Positions 46,523 to 53,594 of a DNA stretch of 64,000 bases are shown here, one piece after another. A program made the translations under genes and the position numbers. Numbering within the stretch: position 1 is the first letter of the stretch; each line of letters begins with the position of its first letter. The stretch comes from Bacteroidetes bacterium 43-93 (GTDB lineage: Bacteria; Bacteroidota; Bacteroidia; Chitinophagales; Chitinophagaceae). Below the pieces are notes generated by a model. It had not been told where the DNA came from. It saw only the letters and a list, made by a program, of their open reading frames with translations, and did no database searches. The DNA lies in NCBI GenBank assembly GCA_001897855.1, contig MKUO01000018.1, positions 83,513 through 147,512 of the forward strand. Direction: 5' to 3'.

Positions 46523-47228
46523 CGAGGTACGCTCCAGGAGCATCCTGAAAACAATGATATCGCGGCATTGCCATAACCTGGAAATAGCGGGCGAAGCTAC
46601 CAGCATCAATGAAGCAATAGACCTGATCAACGAAACCAGCCCATCTATTGTATTTATGGATGTGGAGCTTGGATTTGGGACAGGCTTTGATATACTAGGC
46701 CAGCTTCCCGATATACATTTCGAAACCATCTTTGTAACTGCATATGATCATTTTGCCATTAAGGCCATCAAATGGTCTGCACTCGACTACTTATTAAAAC
46801 CTGTTGATCCTGCTGAGCTTATTGCATCTGTAGCAAAGGCAGAGACGAATTTAAAAGCGGGACAACATAAACCTGCTGAAACCGGCGAAAAGCCTGTGAT
46901 CTATGACCGTAAACTGGGACTGCCATGTATGGAGGGATTAAAGTTCAAGAACATTGCAGATATTGTACGTTGCGAAGCAAAGGGAACATATACAGAATTT
47001 TCTTTTGCCGATAACACCAAACTGATCGTTTCCCGGCCTCTACAGGCATACGAAGAGATACTAAGCCCATATTCCTTTTTGCGGGTTCATCATTCTCATC
47101 TTATCAATCTTAACCGCATAAAAGAATATATCAAAGGACGGGGAGGCAATATCATTATGGCCGACGGTGCCATCATAACCGTAGCGGCAAGAAAAAAGGA
47201 TGAGTTTCTCAGTCATATCCTGCATTAA
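46488..47228 (+). CDS. LytTR-family response regulator
   Basis: 246 aa from ATG 46488. Receiver domain 1-120 with L-I-V-D-D-E and F-M-D-V-E-L, T-A and K-P conserved. LytTR DNA-binding domain at about 145-246 (I-V-R-C-E-A-K-G-T-Y-T-E-F, F-L-R-V-H-H-S-H-L-I-N). The start lies inside the kinase gene (35-base overlap), which ensures co-expression. Target genes are unknown; the S74-domain gene immediately downstream is an obvious candidate by position. Confidence 0.95.
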   Translation: MKTTFRSLIVDDEVRSRSILKTMISRHCHNLEIAGEATSINEAIDLINETSPSIVFMDVELGFGTGFDILGQLPDIHFETIFVTAYDHFAIKAIKWSALDYLLKPVDPAELIASVAKAETNLKAGQHKPAETGEKPVIYDRKLGLPCMEGLKFKNIADIVRCEAKGTYTEFSFADNTKLIVSRPLQAYEEILSPYSFLRVHHSHLINLNRIKEYIKGRGGNIIMADGAIITVAARKKDEFLSHILH

Positions 47229-47304
47229 CAGACACGGTTATATGCTAAAACAACACGATTACTAGTTTTCTGTTTTCTGACTGTTGATGTGTAAATACCT
47301 TGTT

Positions 47305-47329
47305 CCTGCAATAAGCAATTTATTGCAGG
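47305..47329 (+). promoter_or_regulatory. Hairpin in the leader of the S74-domain gene
   Basis: A perfect 10-bp stem CCTGCAATAA / TTATTGCAGG (47305-47314 with 47320-47329), loop GCAAT, without a T run. It lies 56 bases before the ATG at 47385. It may be an mRNA-stabilising hairpin or a palindromic operator, possibly for the adjacent LytTR protein. Confidence 0.4.
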
Positions 47330-47384
47330 CGGATCCCGAAAAGCCATATCAGAGAGTAGGGGAAAATTCAACATACTTACACAC

Positions 47385-48965
47385 ATGAAAAAGACAAAAT
47401 TCTTAAATGCAATGCTGTTAGCATTATTGCCTGTGTATTGCCAGGCACAGGGCTGGCCAACGCTTAACACTACGACCGCTGCGTCAGATATGCGCCTAGG
47501 TCCTAGCTGGAACGGGGTTGGAGGTAACACAGGCGTTTTCAAATGGACATCGGCTAATGAACTAGGAATCTTTACATGGGCCGATGGCAAGCCTATCAGA
47601 ATTGGAGGTACACTGGTAAAATTTCAGCACGAAAGTGGTAACTCAAACAACGTCTACATGTCAGGAAAATTAGGCGTAGGCGTATTACCATCCACGTACA
47701 CCGCTGAGATTGCAGGGAATACTAAAATCGCAGGAACAACTTTTGTGCTTGGCCAGGTTGGCATTAACCAAGCAACCCCAAGTTGTGTATTAGATATCAA
47801 CGACGGCAACCCAGTTCCCAATGTCATGAAATTGCGCGGTGTTACAACCGCTGCATTATCCGATATACAAAGTTCGAATTCGGGTACAATTACGGCATCT
47901 CCATTAAAGACCGGGATATTTGTTAACAGAACAGATGTAGATGATGTTAACACCAGCGGTGCTGAAATACATGGACAAACTTTAGGTATAAGAACCAGCG
48001 CAATTGCAACATCTACTGCCAACACCACAGGGATTGACGTACGAAGCCTAACACCAGATGGTGCTGGCACAGGTATCTATGTTGTTGGAACAGGTAGCAC
48101 ACAATCATATGGGATAAATGCAAGAGGCACAAGCAATGTAAGTCCCAATTCTTATGGCGTATATGGTTATGCATGGAGTGGTGCTTCGACTATTAATGCT
48201 ATGTACGGCATATACGGAGATATATTTCCTACATATTGGTCTACCCCCAACTGCTACGCAGGATATTTTAATGGAAATGTAATTGCTAACGGGACATCAA
48301 CGGCCACATCATTCATTACCAGTTCCGACAAAAAATTAAAAAAAGATATCGTTCCTCTATCTGAAGGCTTGAACATCATTTCAAAATTAAAGCCGTCTAC
48401 CTATACTTTCCGCACAGATGAATACAAGTTCATGAATCTGCCTAAAGAGAAACAATACGGTTTTATAGCACAAGAATTAGAAGAGGTGCTTCCGGAAGCA
48501 GTAAAAGAAGTGACAATGAGTGATGATAAAAAAGAAAAGTTTACCTATAAAGGAGTTAATTATATAGAGCTCATCCCTGTTTTAACTAAAGCTATACAAG
48601 AACAACAAGTACAGATTGAAGCGCAACAGAAAGAAATAGAAAGCCTAAAGGCCGCGATGGTGGGAAACACCACAGACATTAAAGGAGCTGGCAGCGTAAA
48701 TTCAAGTTCATTGAGCCAGAATGTGCCTAATCCTTTCAATCAAAATACAGTGATCAACTATAAATTATCATCCAGCGCCCAAAATGCAGCTATCGGCATT
48801 TACGATCTGAATGGTAAGGAAATTAAAATGATTGCATTAGGTGCAGAAACAACCGGCAGCATTACTGTTGCTGCAGGCGACCTGCAGCCGGGCATGTATG
48901 TTTACTCTCTGATCATTAACGGCGCAATCTCAGACACTAAAAAGATGGTAATGGCATCGCACTAA
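47385..48965 (+). CDS. T9SS protein with endosialidase-chaperone (S74) domain
   Basis: 526 aa. Signal peptide 1-21. Residues 22-300 are a T/S/G/N-rich tail-fibre-like stem with repeated G-I-x-V/A motifs. The S74 intramolecular chaperone domain begins at T-S-S-D-K-K-L-K-K-D-I (312-322). Ser314 and Lys319 keep the Ser...Lys spacing (S+5) of the self-cleaving dyad in phage tailspikes; G-F-I-A-Q-E-L-E-E-V-L-P-E-A-V follows. A coiled coil covers about 403-425. A T9SS type A sorting domain lies at about 445-526 (V-P-N-P-F-N-Q-N). The chaperone should help a homotrimeric beta fibre fold. Having the sorting signal after the cleavage site is odd (see findings). Confidence 0.9.
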   Translation: MKKTKFLNAMLLALLPVYCQAQGWPTLNTTTAASDMRLGPSWNGVGGNTGVFKWTSANELGIFTWADGKPIRIGGTLVKFQHESGNSNNVYMSGKLGVGVLPSTYTAEIAGNTKIAGTTFVLGQVGINQATPSCVLDINDGNPVPNVMKLRGVTTAALSDIQSSNSGTITASPLKTGIFVNRTDVDDVNTSGAEIHGQTLGIRTSAIATSTANTTGIDVRSLTPDGAGTGIYVVGTGSTQSYGINARGTSNVSPNSYGVYGYAWSGASTINAMYGIYGDIFPTYWSTPNCYAGYFNGNVIANGTSTATSFITSSDKKLKKDIVPLSEGLNIISKLKPSTYTFRTDEYKFMNLPKEKQYGFIAQELEEVLPEAVKEVTMSDDKKEKFTYKGVNYIELIPVLTKAIQEQQVQIEAQQKEIESLKAAMVGNTTDIKGAGSVNSSSLSQNVPNPFNQNTVINYKLSSSAQNAAIGIYDLNGKEIKMIALGAETTGSITVAAGDLQPGMYVYSLIINGAISDTKKMVMASH

Positions 48966-48985
48966 TCTTTTGATCTATTATCATT

Positions 48986-49012
48986 AAAGGCAGGTTTTCA
49001 GAACCTGCCTTT
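48986..49012. terminator. Bidirectional terminator
   Basis: An 11-bp stem AAAGGCAGGTT / AACCTGCCTTT (48986-48996 with 49002-49012) with a 5-base loop, between the S74 gene and the convergent flavin reductase gene. Confidence 0.8.
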
Positions 49013-49017
49013 GCTAT

Positions 49018-49554
49018 TTAATCCTCCATCAGTTTATTAAGCGCCGATATTAATTCTAATACCTTTGCTTTGACCGCTTCATCGGTAATGCCTTCGTTAT
49101 TTACTTTTGTTTTGACAAACGATATCAGCAGTTGTGTTTCCGGCACCATGCTGGCTTCTATGACCTTTAATGTTTCCAGCAAAGAAGCATGGCCCTTCTG
49201 CCCCAGTGAAGAAGCAGTAATCAATGCCACCGGTTTATGAGAGAATTCCATCGAGGAAACCGTCCAGTCGATAGCATTCTTCAATGTACCGGGTACACCC
49301 ATTGCATACTCGGGTGTGCAAATCAATATCCCATCAGCATTGCGTAATGCTTGTCTGAAGTTTGTAACTGCAGCAGGCGGTGTTTCCGTATCCAGATCAG
49401 GATTGAAATGAGGGATATCCGTTAACCCTTCAAACAATATTATATCAAATTGATCTTTCGCTAATTCTTTTATAGACTTTATAAGAATAAGATTAGTAGA
49501 TGATGCTTTAGTGCTACCACAGATGGCTATTACTGTTTTGAGGGATGTATTCAT
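49018..49554 (-). CDS. NADPH-dependent FMN reductase-like flavoprotein
   Basis: 178 aa flavodoxin-like fold. N-terminal I-C-G-S-T-K-A-S-S-T-N (phosphate loop) and T-P-E-Y-A-M-G-V-P-G-T-L-K-N-A-I-D-W (flavin-binding loop) place it in the NADPH-dependent FMN reductase / chromate-quinone reductase family. It reduces FMN, quinones or similar acceptors. It lies 106 bases downstream of the old-yellow-enzyme gene on the same strand. Both probably respond to electrophiles under the HxlR regulator. Confidence 0.9.
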   Translation of the reverse strand: MNTSLKTVIAICGSTKASSTNLILIKSIKELAKDQFDIILFEGLTDIPHFNPDLDTETPPAAVTNFRQALRNADGILICTPEYAMGVPGTLKNAIDWTVSSMEFSHKPVALITASSLGQKGHASLLETLKVIEASMVPETQLLISFVKTKVNNEGITDEAVKAKVLELISALNKLMED

Positions 49555-49660
49555 GGTTGCAAGTTATAAAGCGTCTAACCGATGCGCCGACAATTTTGCT
49601 TATACAGCTATAAAAAGACCGAGGTGAATCGCCCCGGCCCTTACCATGTATTGATATTCA

Positions 49661-50761
49661 TCAGGCCACCGTTTCAGTAGCAACGGGATAATCTACCAGG
49701 CCTTCCGCCCCTGCTGAATAGAACAGGTTTACATCGGGTTGTGCCAGGGGAATATTATGTTGTAACCTATACGGAAGATCAGGATTGGCAATAAAGGATG
49801 ACCCGAATGATACCAGGTCTGCTAAACCTGAGTTTAGCACCTCATCTGCACGCTCTACAGTGTAACCACCATTAAGAATATATGCACCATTGTAATTTTT
49901 ACGCATAGCTGTGATCAATGCTTTACCTTCTTCTGTAGCCAATGCAGAACGATCTATAACATGCACATAAACAACACCAAGTTTGTTCAACTCTTTAGTC
50001 AGCAGATCATATGTAGCAAATATCTCTTCATACAAAGCCATATCATTGAATTGGTTGTACGGAGAGAGCCTGATGGCTGTTTTATCTTTTCCAATACGAT
50101 CAATCACCGCCTTTACCAATTCGACTACAAAATGCACCCTGTTAGCAATGCTGCCGCCGAACTCATCGGTGCGGAGGCTTGTGTTAGGATTAAGGAATTG
50201 CTCAATAAGGTAACCGTTTGCGCCGTGCAGTTCAATACCATCAAAGCCGGCTTCGATAGCGTTTGCCGCCCCATTGGCAAAATCTTCTATTGTTTGCCTT
50301 ACCTGTTCTGTCGTCATAGCATGAGGGATACCAATAGCCTGCATTCCTTCGGTGTCCGTCCATATATCGCCTTGCGCACGTACTGCAGATGGGGCCATTA
50401 TTGCAGCACCTCCAGGCTTATTACCTACATTTCCTATCCTGCCGGAGTGCATGATCTGGGCAAATATCTTTCCACCCTCTTCATGCACCGCACTTGTCAC
50501 CTTTTTCCAACCAGTGATCTGCTCCGCAGAATATATACCTGGGGTACGGGCGTAACCCAGCCCTGCAGGAGATGGCGCCACCCCTTCGGTGATAATCAAA
50601 CCCGCTGTAGCGCGTTGCCTGTAGTATTGTGCAATAAGATCATTTGGTATATTACCTATTGCACGGGAACGGGTCATGGGCGCCATTACAATTCTGTTCT
50701 TCAGCTTAATATTGTTTAGTTCGATAGGGTCAAATAATTTACTGATAGTCTTGCCTTCCAT
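49661..50761 (-). CDS. Old yellow enzyme family alkene reductase
   Basis: 366 aa TIM barrel flavoenzyme. R-I-V-M-A-P-M-T-R-S-R-A near the start, then G-Q/A-I-M-H-S-G-R-I-type and E-L-H-G-A-N-G-Y-L-I-E-Q-F-L-N-P (the His-Asn substrate pair region), R-L-S-P-Y, and the C-terminal phosphate-binding F-G-S-S-F-I-A-N-P-D-L-P. It fits the NemA/xenobiotic reductase class, which reduces activated C=C bonds or nitro compounds with NAD(P)H. Divergent from the hxlR gene, with a palindrome between them. Confidence 0.94.
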   Translation of the reverse strand: MEGKTISKLFDPIELNNIKLKNRIVMAPMTRSRAIGNIPNDLIAQYYRQRATAGLIITEGVAPSPAGLGYARTPGIYSAEQITGWKKVTSAVHEEGGKIFAQIMHSGRIGNVGNKPGGAAIMAPSAVRAQGDIWTDTEGMQAIGIPHAMTTEQVRQTIEDFANGAANAIEAGFDGIELHGANGYLIEQFLNPNTSLRTDEFGGSIANRVHFVVELVKAVIDRIGKDKTAIRLSPYNQFNDMALYEEIFATYDLLTKELNKLGVVYVHVIDRSALATEEGKALITAMRKNYNGAYILNGGYTVERADEVLNSGLADLVSFGSSFIANPDLPYRLQHNIPLAQPDVNLFYSAGAEGLVDYPVATETVA

Positions 50762-50789
50762 AAATCTTTAGATTTGATGATTAAAATTT

Positions 50790-50808
50790 TGTCAAAGGTC
50801 AATTGACA
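50790..50808. promoter_or_regulatory. Palindromic operator candidate for HxlR
   Basis: TGTCAA-N7-TTGACA (50790-50795 and 50803-50808), midway between the divergent OYE and hxlR genes. HxlR proteins are dimers that bind short inverted repeats in exactly this type of location. Confidence 0.5.
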
Positions 50809-50837
50809 GGAAGGCGATATCAATAAGTCAGAAAAAG

Positions 50838-51152
50838 ATGACCAACAATAGTTCTATAGCAAAAGATTATACCTGCCCGGGCGAACCGCTGTTAAGAGTG
50901 ATAGCAGGGAAGTGGAAACCACAGATTTTTAAAGTAGCCGCAGACGGCCCGTTCAGGTTCAGCCACCTGATGAAAGAATTTCCGGGAGCGAATAAACAAT
51001 CTCTTTCGGTTGCATTACGCGATATGGAAGAAGCGGGTATATTATTGAAAACCACCATTTCAGAAAAACCATTACATATAGAATACCAGCTATCGCCCAA
51101 AGGGGTAGATGTGATGGGAGTTTATAAATACATATCCACTATTCAGAAATAA
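50838..51152 (+). CDS. HxlR-family transcriptional regulator
   Basis: 104 aa winged-helix protein. C-P-G-E-P-L-L-R-V-I-A-G-K-W-K-P-Q-I-F is the hallmark N-terminus, including the conserved cysteine (residue 13) that in relatives such as YodB/QorR senses electrophiles or oxidants. F-S-H-L-M-K-E-F-P-G-A-N-K-Q-S-L-S-V-A-L-R-D-M-E forms the recognition helix. It probably represses the divergent flavin enzymes and itself; inducers would be quinones or aldehydes. The regulatory role is inferred from position and family. Confidence 0.9.
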   Translation: MTNNSSIAKDYTCPGEPLLRVIAGKWKPQIFKVAADGPFRFSHLMKEFPGANKQSLSVALRDMEEAGILLKTTISEKPLHIEYQLSPKGVDVMGVYKYISTIQK

Positions 51153-51206
51153 GAAAATATTGCCGCTCTGTTCCATAAGCAGTTTGTATTTATCTTGCGC
51201 CTGCTT

Positions 51207-51821
51207 ATGGATTTCTTAGCTACATTTTTAGCACAGTTAAAACAAACGTCTCCGTTAGAAGCTATTGCTGTGCTATTTGGTATGGCGAGTGTATTGCTGG
51301 CCAACCGTAATAATGTGGCATTGTATCCTACAGGTATTATAAGTACAGCTATTTATATATACCTGATGGGCAAACCTACGGTAGGACTCTACGCAGAGGC
51401 CATGCTCAATGTCTATTACTTTGTAATGAGTGTGTATGGGTGGTGGCGTTGGTACGAACATCATGAAAATGAGAGTGCGCGAGCCATATCTCACAATACC
51501 AGGCGAGATTGGGGAATAACTGTTGCAATAGTGGCTATTGGCTGGCTGGCACTATACCTGTTACTAAGCAATTTCACCAACTCCAATGTACCTGCTTTAG
51601 ATGCATTTGTGTCGGCGACAGCATGTGCCGGGATGTGGCTATTGGCAAAACATAAGATAGAAAACTGGATATTGCTGAACATCTCCAATGCAATAGCCAT
51701 TCCCTTACAGATATATAAAGGAATACCTTTTACGGCATTTCTTACCCTGTTCCTTTTTATAGTTGCTATCTTCGGGTACTTCAAATGGAAAAAATTGTAT
51801 CGTTCGCAGCATGCTGCCTGA
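51207..51821 (+). CDS. pnuC: Nicotinamide riboside transporter PnuC
   Basis: 204 aa from ATG 51207 (the frame includes an upstream TTG at 51195). About seven membrane helices. V-L-L-A-N-R-N-N-V-A-L-Y-P-T-G-I-I-S-T, then Y-G-W-W-R-W and the late N-W-I-L-L-N-I-S-N-A-I-A are characteristic of PnuC, a facilitated carrier of nicotinamide riboside. First gene of an overlapping set: pnuC overlaps the PAP2 gene by 37 bases, which overlaps the kinase gene by 14. No conserved riboswitch was recognised in the 54 bases upstream. Confidence 0.93.
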   Translation: MDFLATFLAQLKQTSPLEAIAVLFGMASVLLANRNNVALYPTGIISTAIYIYLMGKPTVGLYAEAMLNVYYFVMSVYGWWRWYEHHENESARAISHNTRRDWGITVAIVAIGWLALYLLLSNFTNSNVPALDAFVSATACAGMWLLAKHKIENWILLNISNAIAIPLQIYKGIPFTAFLTLFLFIVAIFGYFKWKKLYRSQHAA

Positions 51822-52417
51822 TATGCCTGCTGTGTTGTTTTAAAGCACCCGCGCAAAATGCGGATATCAGGATGTTGCGCTCTGTTAATGTCAATAGAAA
51901 CACCGGGCTGGACGGCGCCATGAATGCCATCACACAAACTGCCTATCCTGTATCATTTGCATTGCCTGCTGCTGAGCTTATTGCGGGATATATTACAAGA
52001 GATAAACACACGATCTCGAACGGGTGGCAATCAGTAGCCGGTGCTGGTATTACAGTCGTGGTGGCATATGGGCTAAAGTATGCTGTTAACCGCCAACGCC
52101 CCTACCTTACTTATCCTGATATCCAGCCATATAGCTATGATAACGATCCTTGCTTTCCATCGGGGCATACCAGCCTTGCGTTTTGTACGGCCACCTCGCT
52201 AACGTTACATTATCCCAGATGGTATGTAGCAGCGCCAGCTTACCTTTGGGCTACAGGTGTAGGATACTCGAGGCTGCACCTGGGTATGCACTACCCGAGC
52301 GATGTACTGGCAGGCGCAATAGTGGGCGCAGGCAGCGCGTGGCTTAGCTATAAAGGCAACCAATGGTTGCAGAAAAGAAAACATAAAAAAGTAAATACCG
52401 AGATTGAAGGACATTAA
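51785..52417 (+). CDS. Exported PAP2-family phosphatase in the PnuC operon
   Basis: 210 aa. Signal peptide 1-24 (A-P-A-Q), so the active site is likely on the periplasmic side. The three PAP2 motifs are complete: K-Y-A-V-N-R-Q-R-P, P-S-G-H-T-S and G-Y-S-R-L-H-L-G-M-H-Y-P-S-D-V. Family members hydrolyse lipid phosphates, phosphomonoesters or pyrophosphates. Its position between the riboside transporter and the riboside kinase, overlapping both, suggests dephosphorylation of nicotinamide mononucleotide or a related nucleotide to a transportable riboside. That is inference; a plain lipid-phosphate phosphatase remains possible. Confidence 0.9.
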   Translation: MEKIVSFAACCLICLLCCFKAPAQNADIRMLRSVNVNRNTGLDGAMNAITQTAYPVSFALPAAELIAGYITRDKHTISNGWQSVAGAGITVVVAYGLKYAVNRQRPYLTYPDIQPYSYDNDPCFPSGHTSLAFCTATSLTLHYPRWYVAAPAYLWATGVGYSRLHLGMHYPSDVLAGAIVGAGSAWLSYKGNQWLQKRKHKKVNTEIEGH

Positions 52418-52925
52418 GAAAATAGTGGTAATAGGACCGGAGTGTACAGGGAAAAGCACGTTGAGCGAGACGCTTGCAAGCCAACTGCAAACTGTATGGG
52501 TACCCGAGTATGCCCGTGAACATCTCGATAATCTAAACCGGGCATATACAGAAGCAGACCTGCTTGATATTGCCATGGGGCAGCTGGCATTGGAGGATAA
52601 ACTATTACAAAATGCAAATGAGTATCTTATATGTGACACAGATCTGTATGTAATAAAAGTATGGAGTGAAGTAAAATATGGACGCTGCCACCCGTGGATA
52701 TTGGAACAGATAGCTGCACGAAAATATGATACTTACCTGTTAACTGATATAGATATTCCCTGGCAGGATGATCCTTTGCGGGAGCACCCGCAACCCGAAG
52801 AACGACAGTTTTTATATAACATATACAGAGATATAGTTACGAACGCAGGTGTTAGCTGGGCAGGCATTAGCGGCGATGCAGGCACAAGGCTTTCTACTGC
52901 ATTAAAGGCTGTTCGTATCAGCTGA
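52404..52925 (+). CDS. NadR-like nicotinamide riboside kinase
   Basis: 173 aa P-loop kinase. Walker A G-P-E-C-T-G-K-S at 11-18, Y-A-R-E lid-type motif, and D-T-D-L (catalytic acid region), Y-L-L-T-D-I-D-I-P-W-Q-D-D. These match the C-terminal ribosylnicotinamide kinase domain of NadR, without its N-terminal repressor and adenylyltransferase domains. It phosphorylates imported nicotinamide riboside to NMN. No ATG precedes the P-loop; TTG 52404, overlapping the end of the PAP2 gene by 14 bases, is the best start (a GTG at 52425 would leave too little of strand 1). Confidence 0.88.
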   Translation: MKDIKKIVVIGPECTGKSTLSETLASQLQTVWVPEYAREHLDNLNRAYTEADLLDIAMGQLALEDKLLQNANEYLICDTDLYVIKVWSEVKYGRCHPWILEQIAARKYDTYLLTDIDIPWQDDPLREHPQPEERQFLYNIYRDIVTNAGVSWAGISGDAGTRLSTALKAVRIS

Positions 52926-52954
52926 GAATATCTTATATTTACAATTGAGCAATT

Positions 52955-53575
52955 ATGTTACTGCATATTCATCCGGAGGATCCGCAACAGAGAAATCTTA
53001 AGACCGTTGTCGATTGTTTGAAGAACGGTGGTGTAATCATTTATCCTACTGACACCATATACGGGCTAGGCTGCGATATCTATAATACTGATGCCATTGA
53101 CCGCATTTGCCGCATCAAGAAAATTGACCCGAAAAAGGCACAGTTCTCTTTTGTATGCAGCGACCTGAGCCATATAAGCGAATACGTAAAGAGTATTGAC
53201 ACCCCGATCTTTCGCCTTTTAAAAACTGCATTGCCCGGCCCCTATACTTTCATACTCCCGGCAAGCAAGCTGGTGCCAAAGATGCTGAAGAACAAGAAAG
53301 ACACCGTAGGTATCCGCGTACCCGATAACAAGGTATGCCAGGAATTGATCGCGCAACTGGGGCACCCCATCATGAGTGTATCGCTGCCTATGGATGGCGA
53401 GGTGGAATACTATACAGACCCCTTGGTAATGCATGAGATATTTGAAGATAAAGTGGATATTGTAATAGATAGTGGCATCGGCCACACTACCCCTTCTACC
53501 GTCATTGATTGCACATCTGGAACACCGGAGCTGATACGTGAAGGAGCCGGTGAATGGGAAGCCCTGATTGGCTGA
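52955..53575 (+). CDS. YciO/Sua5-YrdC family protein
   Basis: 206 aa single YrdC-like domain. G-G-V-I-I-Y-P-T-D-T-I-Y-G-L-G-C-D and K-I-D-P-K-K-A-Q-F-S-F, then G-I-R-V-P-D-N and P-S-T-V-I-D-C-T place it in the family that makes threonylcarbamoyl-AMP for the tRNA t6A37 modification. The subgroup looks more like YciO than TsaC (K-K-A-Q/P-x-S rather than K-R-x-x-x-P-L). It may therefore be a paralogue with a different role. Ends 20 bases before the ligA start. Confidence 0.87.
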   Translation: MLLHIHPEDPQQRNLKTVVDCLKNGGVIIYPTDTIYGLGCDIYNTDAIDRICRIKKIDPKKAQFSFVCSDLSHISEYVKSIDTPIFRLLKTALPGPYTFILPASKLVPKMLKNKKDTVGIRVPDNKVCQELIAQLGHPIMSVSLPMDGEVEYYTDPLVMHEIFEDKVDIVIDSGIGHTTPSTVIDCTSGTPELIREGAGEWEALIG

Positions 53576-53594
53576 AATTTCTTTTCTTTGCTGC

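Noticed and set aside
47385..48965. S74-domain gene as evidence of a prophage
   Set aside because: It has a signal peptide and a T9SS sorting domain and no phage genes are adjacent, so it is a host surface protein.
49961..50719. 252-codon plus-strand open frame opposite the old yellow enzyme gene
   Set aside because: The minus-strand enzyme is unmistakable; the opposite frame lacks motifs and has the look of a complement shadow.
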